From Candidatus Phosphoribacter baldrii (lineage in GTDB: Bacteria; Actinomycetota; Actinomycetes; Actinomycetales; Dermatophilaceae): a stretch of DNA of 64,000 nt. The position numbers were made by a program, and so were the translations under genes. Shown here one piece after another: positions 60,456 to 64,000 of this stretch; position 1 is the stretch's first letter; every line of letters begins with the position of its first letter. Below the pieces are notes generated by a model. It saw only the letters and a list, made by a program, of their open reading frames with translations. It was not told where the DNA came from and did no database searches. The stretch lies in assembly GCA_016704565.1 (NCBI GenBank), contig JADIZV010000001.1, positions 434,001-498,000 of the forward strand, read 5' to 3'.

Positions 60456-61133
60456 TCATCGGCGGTATCGGTCGAGTGCGGCGGTTAGCGCCCGTTCGCC
60501 GACGCCTCGCGCGCGAAGGTCGGTGGAGGTCGCGGCATCCAAGGCGGCGAGCACATCGTCGTGGAGGGTGATGTCGTGGACAGCCTTGAGGTCAAAACGG
60601 GTCGCACGGAGGATGACGTTGCCACGGGGGTCGGCAGCCAGACCGAAGAAGCTCGTGATGTCGTCCAAGCGATCACCAGCCACGTAGCCGTCGACCGAAT
60701 GGGGGCGTGCGCCGACCAGTCCCAGGGCCCGGGCGTCGGTTGACAGCACGTCATGAGACAGCCGATTGAGCGCAGCGGGATGGCCAAGGAAGACGTGCAC
60801 CCGCGCGCGGACGCGGGTCTGCGCGATGAGGTCCGCCGGATCGGTCACTTCGCGCAGCCATGCCCGAACACGAGACGCCTGAGGCGGACCGAGCCAATCG
60901 GCATGCATGCTCGACAGCATTGCGATCGCGCCCCAGGCCGTGTGCTCCGCCCACACGCGAGTGCGGCCTCCGTGGCGCTCGGCGAGATAGCGGTCCAATG
61001 AGTCCCGATCGATCAGACCGCGGGCGATCCTGCTGAGGTCACCGGAGTCGGCGAGCCTCCGCACATGCTGAACCGTCACACCCAGAACGCGCGCCGCCTC
61101 CACCGTGCTCAGGAACTCCACGCCGGACGCCAT
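60456..61133 (-). CDS. HTH protein resembling AbiEi-type antitoxin
   Basis: 225 residues from ATG 61133. N-terminal excisionase/MerR-like helix-turn-helix (FLSTVEAARVLGVTVQHVRR, then LADSGDLSRIARGLIDRDSL). A middle helical part includes GRTRVWAEHTAWGAIAMLSS. The C-terminus has NVILRATRFDLKAVHDITLH and AALDAATSTDLRARGVGERA, the pattern seen in HTH proteins that accompany AbiEii/nucleotidyltransferase toxins in actinobacteria. No such toxin gene is adjacent, so this one is solitary. The open frame extends into the CRISPR array, but that part is repeat translation. A defence link is inferred from family and location. Confidence 0.65.
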   Translation of the reverse strand: MASGVEFLSTVEAARVLGVTVQHVRRLADSGDLSRIARGLIDRDSLDRYLAERHGGRTRVWAEHTAWGAIAMLSSMHADWLGPPQASRVRAWLREVTDPADLIAQTRVRARVHVFLGHPAALNRLSHDVLSTDARALGLVGARPHSVDGYVAGDRLDDITSFFGLAADPRGNVILRATRFDLKAVHDITLHDDVLAALDAATSTDLRARGVGERALTAALDRYRR

Positions 61134-61186
61134 ACAGATAATGTTCCATTTCGCGCCTAATCTGCAAAGGCCCGCTGGTCGCCATG

Positions 61187-64000
61187 GCCGCAATGAAGCC
61201 CCGCCGTGACGACGGAGACAACGCGTGTGGTCGGCTCCCAACCAGAAGGTTAGGGGTTCGCCGCAATGAAGCCCCGCCGTGACACCGGGGACGCCGTCCC
61301 AGACCACCTCGGGCAATCCGGGCACCAGGCCGCCGCAATGAAGCCCCGCCGTGATGACGGGGACGACTCGGGGGTGGGCCAGGCATCGGGGGACCTCCAT
61401 GTCGGAGCCGCAATGAAGCCCCGCCGTGATGACGGGGACGACTTGCGGGCCATGGCGAGCCTCAACCAGATGCGCACGGCCGCAATGAAGCCCCGCCGTG
61501 ATGACGGGGACGACCGGCTACGGCCGTTCGGTCACCGGATGGGGTGACGTCGCCGCAATGAAGCCCCGCCGTGATGACGGGGACGACCATCACCGACGCG
61601 CTCACCCTGACCGAGTTCGCCGAGCCGCAATGAAGCCCCGCCGTGATGACGGGGACGACCTGCGCGAGGTGCTGGCCAGTCTCAAGTTGACGCCGCCGCA
61701 ATGAAGCCCCGCCGTGATGACGGGGACGACATCAGGGGGGTGGGGAGATTACGTGCGAGATCCGCACGCCGCAATGAAGCCCCGCCGTGATGACGGGGAC
61801 GACGACCGGAGACGTATGCCCCATCTGCCGCCCGACTGGCCGCAATGAAGCCCCGCCGTGATGACGGGGACGACCCGTCCGTCGCGTGGCCTACCAGACC
61901 TTCCAGTCGGGCGGCCGCAATGAAGCCCCGCCGTGATGACGGGGACGACCCGCATGTCCATCATCGGCGTCGAGGCAGTCAAGGCCGCAATGAAGCCCCG
62001 CCGTGATGACGGGGACGACACCCCGAAGCCTGGTTCCCTGCACGTCAGCGCGGCAAGCCGCAATGAAGCCCCGCCGTGATGACGGGGACGACGTCGGTCG
62101 GTGATCGCGGCGAGGTATCCGCCGAGGGTGCCGCAATGAAGCCCCGCCGTGATGACGGGGACGACACCGCACGGCTCGACCCCCTACACGACCAAGTCGC
62201 CGCCGCAATGAAGCCCCGCCGTGATGACGGGGACGACTCGCCCGCCTCGGCCCCGAAGGCGCCCCACTCGTCGGGCCGCAATGAAGCCCCGCCGTGATGA
62301 CGGGGACGACCGGGCATGCCTGCTGTCGATCGCCGCAGACAACTACGAGCCGCAATGAAGCCCCGCCGTGATGACGGGGACGACGACCGTCATCTTCGGC
62401 AAGAACCAAGCCGCGATGCAGGCCGCAATGAAGCCCCGCCGTGATGACGGGGACGACAGGTCGCTGCGATCCGGGCGGCCCTCACTTGTGCGGCGCCGCA
62501 ATGAAGCCCCGCCGTGATGACGGGGACGACTGATGACGAGTGGCGCTCGAAGTTCGAGGGTCAGCAGCCGCAATGAAGCCCCGCCGTGATGACGGGGACG
62601 ACGGTGGACCGTCACCGAGTTGGCCCGGCAGATGGGAGAGCCGCAATGAAGCCCCGCCGTGATGACGGGGACGACCTGGACGCCCGGTGGGGTGTGTTCG
62701 GGGGGCTGACGGCGCCGCAATGAAGCCCCGCCGTGATGACGGGGACGACCCCGACGATCGCGTCGATCTCGTCGGCGACGACGCTGCCGCAATGAAGCCC
62801 CGCCGTGATGACGGGGACGACCGTAGAGCGCCGCGTCGGTCTTCTCCATGTCATTGCGGCCGCAATGAAGCCCCGCCGTGATGACGGGGACGACCGGCCA
62901 TGCTGAGCAAGGCGGCGCTCGAAGACCTGCTCGCCGCAATGAAGCCCCGCCGTGATGACGGGGACGACGATTCGGTCAACGTCCTCACCCAACACGACGC
63001 GGCGCCGCAATGAAGCCCCGCCGTGATGACGGGGACGACGTGGCGCGACGACCAACTACGCGATCCTCTACCCGCCGCAATGAAGCCCCGCCGTGATGAC
63101 GGGGACGACCGTGATCGCGATAGGCGGGGCCAGGATCTCGACCGCGCCGCAATGAAGCCCCGCCGTGATGACGGGGACGACCGAGCCATATCCCAGCCTC
63201 ACGATCTCGCTTCGGGAGGCCGCAATGAAGCCCCGCCGTGATGACGGGGACGACGGGGGGCGTTCAGGGGAGACCGGGCCATCCAGACCAGGCCGCAATG
63301 AAGCCCCGCCGTGATGACGGGGACGACGTCGAGGCGTTCGCCAAGGCCCTGGATGACCAGGGCGCGCCGCAATGAAGCCCCGCCGTGATGACGGGGACGA
63401 CCAGCCAGCGGGTCGGGGACTTGGGCCGCGGGTGACATGCCGCAATGAAGCCCCGCCGTGATGACGGGGACGACCAGCTTGCCCAGCCGTTCATATGACT
63501 GGATGGTGCAGCCGCAATGAAGCCCCGCCGTGATGACGGGGACGACTCGTCCATGACGGGATCACCACCGCGCTGAACGCGCCGCAATGAAGCCCCGCCG
63601 TGATGACGGGGACGACCAACGTGATCGCGATAGGCGGGGCCAGGATCTCGACCGCGCCGCAATGAAGCCCCGCCGTGATGACGGGGACGACTCTGGGTCG
63701 ATGTCATCTCCGCATCGCCAGCATGCGCCGCAATGAAGCCCCGCCGTGATGACGGGGACGACGAGCGCGGCTCTGAGGTGGCTGCCGCCGTCCTCGGTCG
63801 GCCGCAATGAAGCCCCGCCGTGATGACGGGGACGACCCAACGTGATCGCGATAGGCGGGGCCAGGATCTCGACCGCGCCGCAATGAAGCCCCGCCGTGAT
63901 GACGGGGACGACCTGTCGCTGCCGTCGTTGGTGTTCGTCCTCGATTGGGGCCGCAATGAAGCCCCGCCGTGATGACGGGGACGACGTGCGGCGTCGAGTT
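61187..64000 (-). CRISPR. CRISPR array, 39 repeats in view, continues past right edge
   Basis: A 36-bp repeat, on the + strand starting GCCGCAATGAAGCCCCGCCG and ending TGATGACGGGGACGAC, from 61187 to 63985. There are 38 complete spacers of 34-40 bp, then 15 bp of the next. CCCCG (repeat positions 13-17) and CGGGG (27-31) form a stem. The first two repeats (61187, 61260) are degenerate at their right ends, marking the old, leader-distal end. The leader should therefore lie right of 64000 and transcription run on the - strand. The reverse-complement repeat (GTCGTCCCC...CATTGCGGC) resembles those of type I-U/I-G systems, but without cas genes in the window this is a guess. One spacer occurs three times (63110, 63617, 63837). 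Confidence 0.98.

Noticed and set aside
61187..63949. Self-targeting spacers against this window
   Set aside because: No spacer was seen to match the window by eye, but a full alignment was not possible, so no claim is made.
61462..63956. Many repeat-containing ORFs (recurring VPVITAGLHCG or RPRHHGGASLR)
   Set aside because: They are translations of the 36-bp CRISPR repeat in three frames, not proteins.
61187..64000. Type I-E or mycobacterial type III-A assignment of the array
   Set aside because: I-E repeats are 28-29 bp and the mycobacterial III-A repeat differs in sequence; no cas genes are visible to decide, so type is left open.

Overview
The window is 64 kb of very GC-rich DNA. Its gene content points to an actinobacterium, most likely a Micrococcales member near Intrasporangiaceae/Dermatophilaceae (an inference from gene families, not a database match). 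Indicators are aa3-type cytochrome oxidase, GTP-dependent PEP carboxykinase, LytR-CpsA-Psr protein, FolP2-type DHPS homologue, actinobacterial CCG-domain Fe-S oxidoreductase, WXG100-like secretion genes and frequent GTG starts with ATGA gene overlaps.

Layout. 1-7.8 kb: 5' part of ctaD, a SufR-like regulator and DUF2249 gene, then several frame-disrupted genes (zinc-ribbon protein, hypothetical, EamA transporter, DUF1206), galM and a PAP2 phosphatase. 8-12.6 kb: diacylglycerol-kinase-like gene, RHH gene, tRNA-Arg, pckG, gene remnants. 12.7-20.5 kb: cell-envelope block (response regulator, histidine kinase, GT39 glycosyltransferase, GtrA, tRNA-Ser, LCP protein). 20.5-23.6 kb: cold-shock gene, folP2-like gene, a tiny ORF, ceramidase-like protein, tRNA-Ser. 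24.2-29.5 kb: four overlapping genes (subtilisin-like protease, ECF sigma factor, small two-part protein, TPR-CHAT caspase-like protease). 29.6-36 kb: cysE-cysK, a two-component diiron oxygenase with MarR regulator, a VOC protein and a repeat-rich stretch. 36.2-42.3 kb: Fe-S oxidoreductase and a four-gene WXG100-like/lipase/lipoprotein operon. 42.5-46.9 kb: glycine-betaine-type ABC transporter and dcd. 47-53 kb: tRNA-Gly and a flavocytochrome c sulfide dehydrogenase operon with its own System II cytochrome c maturation genes. 53-60.2 kb: HsmA-like protein, alcohol dehydrogenase and a 2.2-kb tandem duplication (lipoprotein-ltrA-vapC end) next to an intact vapBC. 60.4-64 kb: an AbiEi-like gene and a CRISPR array of at least 39 repeats that runs off the right edge; its cas genes are not in the window.

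The most striking genome-scale signal is a short motif, GTATGCCG / CGGCATAC. By eye there are about 120 copies, roughly two per kb, in both orientations, in all reading frames and between genes. Several intergenic copies are paired head to head as hairpins placed like terminators, the arrangement known for DNA uptake sequences of Neisseriaceae and Pasteurellaceae. Motif-bearing genes accept rare codons (TAT, ATA, CAT) to carry it, and the CRISPR array essentially lacks it. The second candidate system is the protease-sigma-TPR-CHAT operon, whose parts resemble the Craspase/CASP-sigma logic but without CRISPR effectors. The third is a CRISPR spacer acquired three times with staggered ends, which suggests the PAM side and the array polarity.
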